A stretch of 64,000 nt of DNA from Sphingobium sp. MI1205 (GTDB lineage: Bacteria > Pseudomonadota > Alphaproteobacteria > Sphingomonadales > Sphingomonadaceae): contig NZ_CP005189.1 of the NCBI RefSeq assembly GCF_001563285.1, forward strand, positions 248,001 through 312,000. The letters run 5' to 3'. Below the pieces are notes generated by a model, which was given only the letters and a program-made list of their open reading frames with translations, was not told where the DNA came from and did no database searches. Position 1 is the first letter of the stretch. Each line of letters opens with the position of its first letter. Below are positions 53,631-60,621 of this stretch, piece by piece. The translations under genes were made by a program, and so were the position numbers.

Positions 53631-55616
53631 TTATGCCCGCTCCGACTTTCGCACCCGGTCATCCTGGGATGTCATGCTATCCGCGTTCCAGGCTTCTACC
53701 CTGAAATCCCCAAGGTTGACCTTGGCGAAGGCGTCATGCACCTCGCGCGAGGTCCAGGGCGATTGCACGGCGGATCGACCCGGCGTCGTGATGTAATAGG
53801 ATGCATGGGTCGTCTTCGGGTTGACTGATACGATGCCGAGCAGCCTCTTCTCGAGCTCGGCGTTGAAATCGCGGTAGACCTGCTCGCTTATTTCGACCGA
53901 CTTCCAGTTGTTTTCGATCTCGCGCGCAAGCAGATCGAGGATGTAGGTGATGGCCCATTCGCCATACTGGACGGGACCCAGGTTCCTCGGGTTCGCGTTG
54001 GGACCATAAAGCATGAAGAAATTGGGCATGTTTGGGGCGGCAATGCCCCAGAAGGCCTGTGGCCCGGTATCCGCCCAGAGGTCGGCGATCCGTTTGCCAC
54101 CCCGCCCCACGATATCGATTTCCGCGAAATAGTTATTGGGATCGAAGCCGGTGGCCATGACGACAATGTCGAATTGTCGTTCGATGCCGTCCACGGTCGC
54201 GATGCCGCCTTCGGTGAAGCGCGCAACCCCGTCGGTCACAAGTTCGACATTATCGCGCTTGAGCGCATCGAACCAGCCGTTGTCGACTACTGGCCGATTA
54301 GCAAAGATCGGGTAATCGGGGATGCTTTTTTCAAGCAGATCCGGCCGGTCCGCAAGAGCTTGCCGAATGTGCGCCAAGGCAAACTCGCGCGCCTCGCGGT
54401 TTACAGGATTTGACGACAGGGGATCGTCCCAGTCGGCATCAACGTCGAAGACGCGCAGCAGGCGGTGATCGCCGAGCACCCACCCCAGCGCAAAGCGCGT
54501 CCAGTTGGCGTAATAGGGCACGTTCGCATCCAGCCACTGGGCCTCTTCGGAAAGAGGCTGACGGTAGCCATGCGCCGGAACGACCCAGGCCGGTGACCTC
54601 TGGAAGACGGTCAGTTGCGCGACAAGCGGCGCGAGGTCCGGCACCATTTGCAGGCCGCTTGCGCCCGTACCCAGAACCGCAACACGCTTACCGGTCAAGT
54701 CCGTCTCCGGATCAAACAAGCTCGAGTGCATCACCTTGCCGCGGAAATCCGCCATCCCGGCAATCGCCGGAATTTTCGGACGGTCCAGCAGCCCGATCGC
54801 GCTGATCACCGCACGATAATTGCGGGTGACCTGGTTCCCTTGTGCATCGGTCGCGCTGACGGTCCATTCGCCGCGATCTTCGCTCCAGACAAGGCTATCG
54901 ACCTTCATGCCGTAACGGATATGGTCGGCGAGGTCGTATTCTTCCACGCACCACTGCAGATATTCCTCCATTTCGGCGCGCGGCGCAAAACCGTGACGGA
55001 ACGGGAACGTCGCGCCGAAACTGTGCGAATAGAGGCGGCTGGGCCAGTCCACACGGGCGCCGGGATAGCGGTTCTTCTGCCAGGTTCCGCCCGGTCCGGC
55101 ATTGCGGTCGAAAAGTTCAAACGACAAGCCCGAGGCCTTGAGCTGGACCGCGGCGTTGATGCCCGCAAGGCCGGCCCCGATTACGAGTACGGAAAATTCG
55201 GCGGGGTTGCCGCAGGCCGGCGGATTGTCCCAGCCGTCCACCTTCGGTTGCAACGCGAGGACGTCGCGATGCAGATCCATCTCTTCGATCGGCACGGGAT
55301 CGCCCGCCGCAAGGCTCATCGCGTGGCGCAGGACTTCTTCATCCTGGGCAGAGGGCGGAGAGATCGTGCCATCGCGATAGCCGCGCAGCAGCGCAAACGC
55401 CTTGTCCCTGATCGTCGCCAAATCGCTTTCGTCGGGGACGATCGTCGCCTCGCTCAGCCCTACCCGCAACCGCTGCGTTTCGATACGGTCCAGCGATCCG
55501 TCCTGGGTCGCGTGGTAGATCAGCCCCATCAGCACCATCGGATCGGCAGCGGCCAGCGCCTTGCGCAGCCATCCGTCGTCGGCACCGCGCAGGGCCTCGG
55601 TCACAATCTTGGTCAT
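53631..55616 (-). CDS. Baeyer-Villiger monooxygenase (HAPMO-like)
   Basis: A 661-residue type I BVMO. An N-terminal extension of about 140 residues, as in 4-hydroxyacetophenone monooxygenase, precedes the FAD motif VLVIGAGLAGINAA (about 144-157). The BVMO fingerprint is FRGKVMHSSLFD (291-302), and the NADPH motif is VLGTGASGLQ (314-323). It inserts oxygen next to a ketone using NADPH and O2. Its ATG overlaps the stop of the SDR by 4 bp. It is the last gene of the crotonase-SDR-BVMO operon, so it may act on a ketone or diketone made there. Two decayed relatives lie at 28429 and 31270. Confidence 0.93.
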   Translation of the reverse strand: MTKIVTEALRGADDGWLRKALAAADPMVLMGLIYHATQDGSLDRIETQRLRVGLSEATIVPDESDLATIRDKAFALLRGYRDGTISPPSAQDEEVLRHAMSLAAGDPVPIEEMDLHRDVLALQPKVDGWDNPPACGNPAEFSVLVIGAGLAGINAAVQLKASGLSFELFDRNAGPGGTWQKNRYPGARVDWPSRLYSHSFGATFPFRHGFAPRAEMEEYLQWCVEEYDLADHIRYGMKVDSLVWSEDRGEWTVSATDAQGNQVTRNYRAVISAIGLLDRPKIPAIAGMADFRGKVMHSSLFDPETDLTGKRVAVLGTGASGLQMVPDLAPLVAQLTVFQRSPAWVVPAHGYRQPLSEEAQWLDANVPYYANWTRFALGWVLGDHRLLRVFDVDADWDDPLSSNPVNREAREFALAHIRQALADRPDLLEKSIPDYPIFANRPVVDNGWFDALKRDNVELVTDGVARFTEGGIATVDGIERQFDIVVMATGFDPNNYFAEIDIVGRGGKRIADLWADTGPQAFWGIAAPNMPNFFMLYGPNANPRNLGPVQYGEWAITYILDLLAREIENNWKSVEISEQVYRDFNAELEKRLLGIVSVNPKTTHASYYITTPGRSAVQSPWTSREVHDAFAKVNLGDFRVEAWNADSMTSQDDRVRKSERA

Positions 55617-56563
55617 TCGGAAGACTCCGCCTTGGATTTTGCGAACCGACCCGATTGCCAGGCGACCACCTCATCCAGAGAATCGGTCGGTTCGTACATT
55701 GCTGTTGTGGCGCCAACTTCGTCGGCATGCTGAACAAGCATCTCGACGCTGAGCGCGGGATCGTAATAGCCGCGGCCGGGTCCGATGGCCACGCGGGCCG
55801 CCCGCCCTCCCCACCCGGAAAAGACCTGCCCGGTGAACGAACATGCAGGGCTTGCCAACCACACCGCCACGGACGCCGCCAGCGACGCGGGCATGATCTG
55901 ACGGGTGGCTTCCAGCATTGCCGGGTCCTTGATCGCCGCGTCGTGCATCCGGCTGTAGCCGCCAGGCGTAATTGAATTGACGAGAATGGCCGACTCCGCC
56001 CCCTCGATCGCCAGCGTTCGCATCAGCCCGTGTACCGCGCCCTTAGCCGCGGCATAGCTCGCCTGGCCGGCCATCCCATAAAGGCCGGCCGCCGATTCGG
56101 TCATGACGATCCGGGGCGAGCGGCTCTTCAGCAGCATGGGCCAGGCGGCACGAACGATGTTGATCGTGCCGGCGACATGTATCTCCCAATAGCGCCGGAA
56201 TTCGTCGAGCGAGGTACTTATGAATGGGTTCGAGCCGCAAATGCCAGCATTGGCGACAACGATGTCGATCCCGCCGAACGCCTCGCGCGCCTTGCTCGCC
56301 AGGCGCGCCATGTCGGCTTCGCTGGTCACGTCGCCATCATCACCAATCGCCCTGCCGCCCTGCGCAACGATTGCTGCGACGACAGCCTCTGCGCATTCGG
56401 CGTTTTCGCCGCTGCCGTCGCCGTCCGTGCCCAGATCGTTGACAACGACCGCAGCGCCACGCCGCGCCAGTTCGTGCGCATAGGCGGCCCCCAGCCCCCG
56501 ACCAGCGCCGGTAACGATTGCGACCAAGCCGTCCAGCCTGATGTCCGCGGATTCGTCAGTCAT
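55613..56563 (-). CDS. SDR, HSD17B4-like subgroup
   Basis: A 316-residue SDR. TGAGRGLG is at 18-25, VVNDLGTDGDGSG (40-52) is the loop typical of the multifunctional-enzyme type-2 (peroxisomal HSD17B4-like) dehydrogenases with NAD preference, ANAG is at 104-107, and catalytic Ser/Tyr/Lys are near 157, 170 and 174 (YAAAK). A C-terminal extension follows. ATG 56563 lies inside the end of the crotonase gene (8-bp overlap), and its stop overlaps the BVMO start. The role is probably oxidation of a hydroxy-acyl or cyclic alcohol intermediate. Confidence 0.92.
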   Translation of the reverse strand: MTDESADIRLDGLVAIVTGAGRGLGAAYAHELARRGAAVVVNDLGTDGDGSGENAECAEAVVAAIVAQGGRAIGDDGDVTSEADMARLASKAREAFGGIDIVVANAGICGSNPFISTSLDEFRRYWEIHVAGTINIVRAAWPMLLKSRSPRIVMTESAAGLYGMAGQASYAAAKGAVHGLMRTLAIEGAESAILVNSITPGGYSRMHDAAIKDPAMLEATRQIMPASLAASVAVWLASPACSFTGQVFSGWGGRAARVAIGPGRGYYDPALSVEMLVQHADEVGATTAMYEPTDSLDEVVAWQSGRFAKSKAESSE

Positions 56564-57335
56564 TATGCAGCGACCCACCCCATGCGCCATAACCCGATGA
56601 GAAGCCTTCCAGCGCCAAGCTATGCCCAAGATGATCGTGGGCAAAACGCTGCAGTTCGGCGACCAGCGTCTCGCGCGTATATCGCAATGTGAGAATTGGC
56701 TGCCGCGCCAGTTGCGCGGCGAGTTCACGAGCGCGGGGCAGCAGGCCATCACGCCCCACTACTTCGGCGACGACGCCGGCAGCGAGAGCCTCCGCCGCCG
56801 AGATCTCCTTCCCCGTCAGCAGGTAATAGCGCCCTCGGTTCATCCCGAACCCCATCAGGAACGCGATTTGCACGCCATCGCCGGGGACGATGCCATATTC
56901 AAAATGAGGATCGCGGAAACTGGCCTGCGGCGTGCACAGCACGATGTCGGACAGCAGTGCCAGTTCGCTGTGCGAATGCGCCCTCCCGTGAACCGCCGCG
57001 ATGACTGGAACCCGCACATTGAGCAGGTTGTGAATCAGGTCTTTGCCTTCGGCATATATGTGATCCAAACCGACCGGCGGCACCGACCCGTCGAAATGGA
57101 AGCTTTCTGGATTGGGGCCGGGACAGAAATCCTCGCCAGCCCCCGTTAAAATCACGACTTTGGTTTCCGGATCTCGCCCCACGTACAGCAAGGCGTCGAC
57201 CAGCTCTTCGTGGATCGCATCGTTCCACAGCAAGGTATCGCCTTTGTCATGCAGGACCATCTCTACCACGCCTTGATCACGTGAGATGGCGACGTACCGA
57301 AACCGGTCCTTGTACTCATCGAATGCTAGCGCCAT
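56556..57335 (-). CDS. Crotonase-fold beta-diketone hydrolase (6-oxocamphor hydrolase-like)
   Basis: A 259-residue crotonase. The oxyanion-hole loops are GAGEDFCPG (65-73) and GRAHSHSELALLSD. The residue set of 6-oxocamphor hydrolase (His45, His122, His145, Asp154, Glu244 as known from that enzyme) is matched by His42, His122, His144, Asp153 and Glu243, including the segment DPHFEYGIVPGDG, where His and Asp are nine residues apart. The acyl-CoA hydratase Glu164 equivalent is absent. It would cleave a C-C bond between two carbonyls of a cyclic beta-diketone without CoA. First gene of an operon with SDR and BVMO; a candidate AraC site lies 68 bp upstream. Confidence 0.75.
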   Translation of the reverse strand: MALAFDEYKDRFRYVAISRDQGVVEMVLHDKGDTLLWNDAIHEELVDALLYVGRDPETKVVILTGAGEDFCPGPNPESFHFDGSVPPVGLDHIYAEGKDLIHNLLNVRVPVIAAVHGRAHSHSELALLSDIVLCTPQASFRDPHFEYGIVPGDGVQIAFLMGFGMNRGRYYLLTGKEISAAEALAAGVVAEVVGRDGLLPRARELAAQLARQPILTLRYTRETLVAELQRFAHDHLGHSLALEGFSSGYGAWGGSLHND

Positions 57336-57402
57336 CGCGCGTTCTCTCCTCTACTTCGACTTCGCTACTAGCACGCCATCGTCGTGTAAAAGCCGTCTTA
57401 AT

Positions 57403-57415
57403 GGCAAAGCGCGCC
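57403..57415 (-). promoter_or_regulatory. Candidate AraC site GGCAAAGCGCGCC
   Basis: The motif lies 68-80 bp upstream of the crotonase start, in the 103-bp gap behind the SDR gene. It is flanked as ATGGC...GCCAT, making it partly palindromic. Spacing and orientation match those before the SnoaL-P450 unit and the last TonB receptor. Confidence 0.65.
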
Positions 57416-57438
57416 ATTCGCCCGACCCGGAGGCGTTT

Positions 57439-58254
57439 TCAGTCGTGCTCGACATAGCGGCGCGGGGTCTCGCCTTTCGGGTCGGGTACGAAGCGAGTGC
57501 CGCATAGACCACCGTCCACGGCCAGGCATTGCGCAGAGACATACCGCGATTCCTCGCTGGCGAGATAGGTTGCTGCGGCAGCGATGTCTTCCACCGCCCC
57601 GTTCCCTGGCACCGGCTTGTTGATAAGGACGATCTGCTTCAACGCACTCTCGTCACCCCAGGTCGACAGGATGTCGCTATTCAGCGGCGTTTCTATCGTT
57701 CCGGGTGCGATCGTGTTGGCGGTCACTCCGCGCGGGCCATAATCGACCGAAATGGATCTGGTCAGCGCTTCAAGCCCCGCCTTTGTCGCCGCATAGGCCG
57801 TGTCCTGCCGCATGCCGATCTGCGCGTTCATTGATGAAATGTTGATGACCCGGCCATAACCCGCATCGGCCATTTGCGGCACGATGCTGCGGGACAGGCG
57901 GAACGGCGCGGTCAGGTTGATGGCTATCGTTCGATCCCACTGCTCATCACTGAAATCCTCGATCTGTCCACCGATCCCCACCCCGGCATTGTTGACGAGG
58001 ATGTCGATTTTGCCGAACGCCTCGTTGGCGGCAGCACGAACCCGTTCCGGAGCAGCACGATCGGTCAGATCGATCGCCAGCATCGCACAATGCTCGGCCG
58101 ACATGTCTTCAAGGGCGGCCTCCAGGTCGTCGGCGCGGATATCCACCAGCAACACTCGCGCGCCCTCTTCGGCGAAGCGGGCGGCGATGCCTTTGCCAAT
58201 CCCGCGCGCGCTGCCCGTCACAACCGCCACGCGGCCGTCCAATCTCCCAGTCAT
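57439..58254 (-). CDS. SDR family oxidoreductase
   Basis: A 271-residue SDR. TGSARGIG is at 13-20, Asp at about 38 in LLVDIR suggests NAD, NNAG is at 88-91, and catalytic Ser/Tyr/Lys are near 140, 154 and 158 (YAATK). VDGG is near the end, with a short extra tail (PKGETPRRYVEHD). ATG 58254 is preferred over 58272 because GGAAGGATGAGAGG precedes it. It is upstream of the crotonase operon on the same strand, with a motif-bearing gap between. Likely an alcohol dehydrogenase of the same route. Confidence 0.92.
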   Translation of the reverse strand: MTGRLDGRVAVVTGSARGIGKGIAARFAEEGARVLLVDIRADDLEAALEDMSAEHCAMLAIDLTDRAAPERVRAAANEAFGKIDILVNNAGVGIGGQIEDFSDEQWDRTIAINLTAPFRLSRSIVPQMADAGYGRVINISSMNAQIGMRQDTAYAATKAGLEALTRSISVDYGPRGVTANTIAPGTIETPLNSDILSTWGDESALKQIVLINKPVPGNGAVEDIAAAATYLASEESRYVSAQCLAVDGGLCGTRFVPDPKGETPRRYVEHD

Positions 58255-58344
58255 CCTCTCATCCTTCCACATTCATTGCTTTTAGCGCCGACGTCCCACC
58301 GCGGTTTAGGCGAATTGGTGGGCACGCAAATCCTACCGAAACAG

Positions 58345-58455
58345 CGGCTTTACGCCCGTGCGCGAAGCCGCCAAGGCTTTTTCGATACAATAGGCCACCA
58401 GGGTGGTTCTGCCGACGATTTTATACCAGCGGGTATAACCGGGCGTGAATGGAAG
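58345..58455 (+). pseudogene. Possible TetR helix-turn-helix remnant
   Basis: A plus frame reads RSRQGFFDTIGHQGGSADDF followed by IPAGITGREWK, which fits the TetR N-terminal pattern (FF..IG..G.S..D....AGITR..). No start codon or regulator body follows. The recognition-helix end is broken. It lies in the 494-bp gap between the divergent SDR (58254) and cyclase (58749) genes; the call is by eye and tentative. Confidence 0.3.
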
Positions 58456-58471
58456 GCAAAACTGTTGGGAG

Positions 58472-58484
58472 GGCAGATTGCGCC
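58472..58484. promoter_or_regulatory. Candidate AraC site, one mismatch (GGCAGATTGCGCC)
   Basis: This sequence differs at one base from GGCAAATTGCGCC at 53601. A half-site-like GGCAAAAC lies at 58455-58462, 17 bp upstream. It is located between the divergent SDR (58254, minus) and cyclase (58749, plus), about 220-265 bp from each start. Confidence 0.4.
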
Positions 58485-58748
58485 AGGACACCCAAACCGA
58501 CGCGCCTCTGCCCGCGTCTGTTGAACCATTTTTATGTCATCCGCCTTGAATGCAGGCTGTTCGCAGCGCATAGCTCACTAAGGGTCGGGATAGGATGCCA
58601 GCGGGGCTACGCAAGCACGCGGAATGAAGACCCTTTCGTTTCTCATCGCAGACGCGAAAGACGCGCTTTATCCACGCGACCGGAAACAAGATGCCGGATT
58701 GACACCACGAGAATGTCACCAGGAAAGTTTGGCTGAGGAGTTGAATGG

Positions 58749-59693
58749 ATGGAAGACTTCAGAACGATTGGAGCAAGGTTCAGCAATTGGGGGCGCTGGG
58801 GCGAGGAGGACCGGATCGGGACGCTTAACCACATCGCGCCGGAACATCTCGTTGCGGCGGCTGCACTCATTCGCCACGGTAGGATTTTCGACCTTGCACT
58901 GCCGCTCGACCGGAACGGCCCGCAAATGGGCCTGGGGGGGCGGACCAATCCCGTACATCTTCTCAATTGCTCGCCATCGGATACGGAGAGTTTCAACGAA
59001 CATCTGATCGGTCCCAAGGGCATGATCAATGTCGATGACTTCATCATGATGCCGCTGCAATGCGCCACTCAGTGGGACGGGTTGGCCCATGTCGGCTACG
59101 ACAACCTGTTCTACAACAACGTACCTGAGAAAACGATCACCACCAATGCCGGATCGACACGCCTGTCCATCCACCAGACCATCGCCAAGGGCATCGCAGG
59201 CAGAGGCGTGTTGCTCGATATCGCCGCACTGAAAGGAGTGGATCGTCTCGACCCCGGTTATGTGATCACGCCCGAAGACATGGAGGCGGCCGAAAGGCGA
59301 CAGAAGGTCACGGCAGGCCCAGGCGACATCCTGCTCTTCCGCACCGGCTATCTGCGCCACTTTACCGTGGATCGGGCACCCGGCGCCTATTGGAACGGCG
59401 AACCCGGTATCGATTTGAGCTGCGTCGAATGGCTGCACAATCGACAGATCGCGGCGCTGGCTTCCGACAACTGGGGGATAGAGGTGGTACCCCCGAACCC
59501 CGAACGGCTCATCATGCAGGTTCACTGCGTCCTGATACGCGACATGGGCATGACGCTCGGTGAAATGTTCGATCTTGATGCGCTAGCCGCGGATTGCGAG
59601 AGTGACCGAGTGTGGGAATTCTTCTTCATTGCCCCGCCGCTTAAGGTCAGCAACGGAGTCGGCAGCCCGATCACGCCGATCGCGATCAAATAG
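58749..59693 (+). CDS. Cyclase-family hydrolase (PF04199-like)
   Basis: A 314-residue protein of the kynurenine-formamidase/cyclase family: NWGRWGEEDRIGTLNHI at the N terminus, ARPGDILLFRTGY-like strand (AGPGDILLFRTGY) in the middle, and a VHCVLIRDMGMTLGEMFDLD ending with the conserved Glu. The usual HxGTHxDxxxH metal motif appears as Q104-C-A-T-Q108-W-D110-G-L-A-H114, so two histidines are glutamines, a variant seen in a separate subgroup. It may hydrolyse a lactone, amide or cyclic ketone product. GAGGAG precedes the ATG. It is divergent from the SDR at 58254. Confidence 0.83.
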   Translation: MEDFRTIGARFSNWGRWGEEDRIGTLNHIAPEHLVAAAALIRHGRIFDLALPLDRNGPQMGLGGRTNPVHLLNCSPSDTESFNEHLIGPKGMINVDDFIMMPLQCATQWDGLAHVGYDNLFYNNVPEKTITTNAGSTRLSIHQTIAKGIAGRGVLLDIAALKGVDRLDPGYVITPEDMEAAERRQKVTAGPGDILLFRTGYLRHFTVDRAPGAYWNGEPGIDLSCVEWLHNRQIAALASDNWGIEVVPPNPERLIMQVHCVLIRDMGMTLGEMFDLDALAADCESDRVWEFFFIAPPLKVSNGVGSPITPIAIK

Positions 59694-59764
59694 GCGTAGG
59701 CTACCGCGTCACTGATTGAACGGGCGCGGGCGCGATTCCCTGATCTCGTCCGCTCCCGGAACGA

Positions 59765-60532
59765 TCAGCTGATTAGAAAGCCGCCGTCTACAGCCAAGAT
59801 TTGACCAGTCACATAACGAGATGCATCGCTGGCGAAATAAAGCGCCGCAGCGGCAATGTCCTCGGGCTTGCCGAGTTGTCCGCCGCACAGAGGAACTCGA
59901 CCCGGTTCTGCGAAAGGACCGCGGATCGGCCGATCAGGATTCGTCGCCACTGCGGTCTCGGTGTCGATACCGCCGGGCATAATGGCATTAACACGAATGC
60001 CATATTGGGCATATTCAAGGCCGACCAGTGACGTCAGCCCATTTACGCCGGCCTTGGTGACGCCGTAGGAGATGGCGTCGTGAATGCAGACCCGCGACGC
60101 GCCGATGGACGAAATATTGACGATCGCCCCTCCCTTCGGCTTCATCTGCTTCACCGCTTCGCGCGTGCACAGGAGCACGCCGCGCAGATTGACATCCCAC
60201 ATCCGGTCCAGAAATTCCGTGTCCACGGTTTCCAGCGGAGCGCGTGGATATATACCCGCGCAATTGACCAGCACATCAAGACCGCCGCCTTGTGCCACGA
60301 TGGCAAAGGCGCGCTCGATCGAGGCCGGATCACCTTGATCGAGGAACAGCGCAGACGTGCGCTCGTCCGTGACGCGAGACCTGGCAAGCTCCTCATCGAT
60401 ATCGGCGATGATGACGGTCGCGCCATAGGCCTTGAAGAGATCGACGATCGCCAGTCCGATACCGCGCGCGCCGCCGGTGACGACGGCCCTACGGCCATGC
60501 AGGCCAAAGGGCCAGGCTTGCTCCTTAGCGAT
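59765..60532 (-). CDS. SDR family oxidoreductase, only start is ATC
   Basis: A 255-residue SDR whose full Rossmann fold is present only if translation begins upstream of any ATG/GTG/TTG. Reading from ATC at 60532 gives AKEQAWPFGLHGRRAVVTGG then ARGIG, so the cofactor motif is at 19-26. NCAG is at 90-93, and catalytic Ser/Tyr/Lys are near 142, 156 and 160 (YGVTK). GGGAGGAG ends seven bases before this ATC, exactly where an ATG is expected; an in-frame TGA lies 27 bp further upstream. The first standard start (GTG 60298) would delete the cofactor site. It is either a rare ATC start or an ATG-to-ATC mutation. Confidence 0.75.
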   Translation of the reverse strand: MAKEQAWPFGLHGRRAVVTGGARGIGLAIVDLFKAYGATVIIADIDEELARSRVTDERTSALFLDQGDPASIERAFAIVAQGGGLDVLVNCAGIYPRAPLETVDTEFLDRMWDVNLRGVLLCTREAVKQMKPKGGAIVNISSIGASRVCIHDAISYGVTKAGVNGLTSLVGLEYAQYGIRVNAIMPGGIDTETAVATNPDRPIRGPFAEPGRVPLCGGQLGKPEDIAAAALYFASDASRYVTGQILAVDGGFLIS

Positions 60533-60621
60533 AGCTTGTCTCCTCCCGATTCTTCAAACTGCGGGCAAGGAAAGCCGGCGGATCCGGGCGATCAAGCCCG
60601 CATCCGCCGCCATCCTACCTG

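Noticed and set aside
54615..55733. 372-codon plus-strand frame
   Set aside because: Antisense to the BVMO and the end of the SDR; no recognisable protein.
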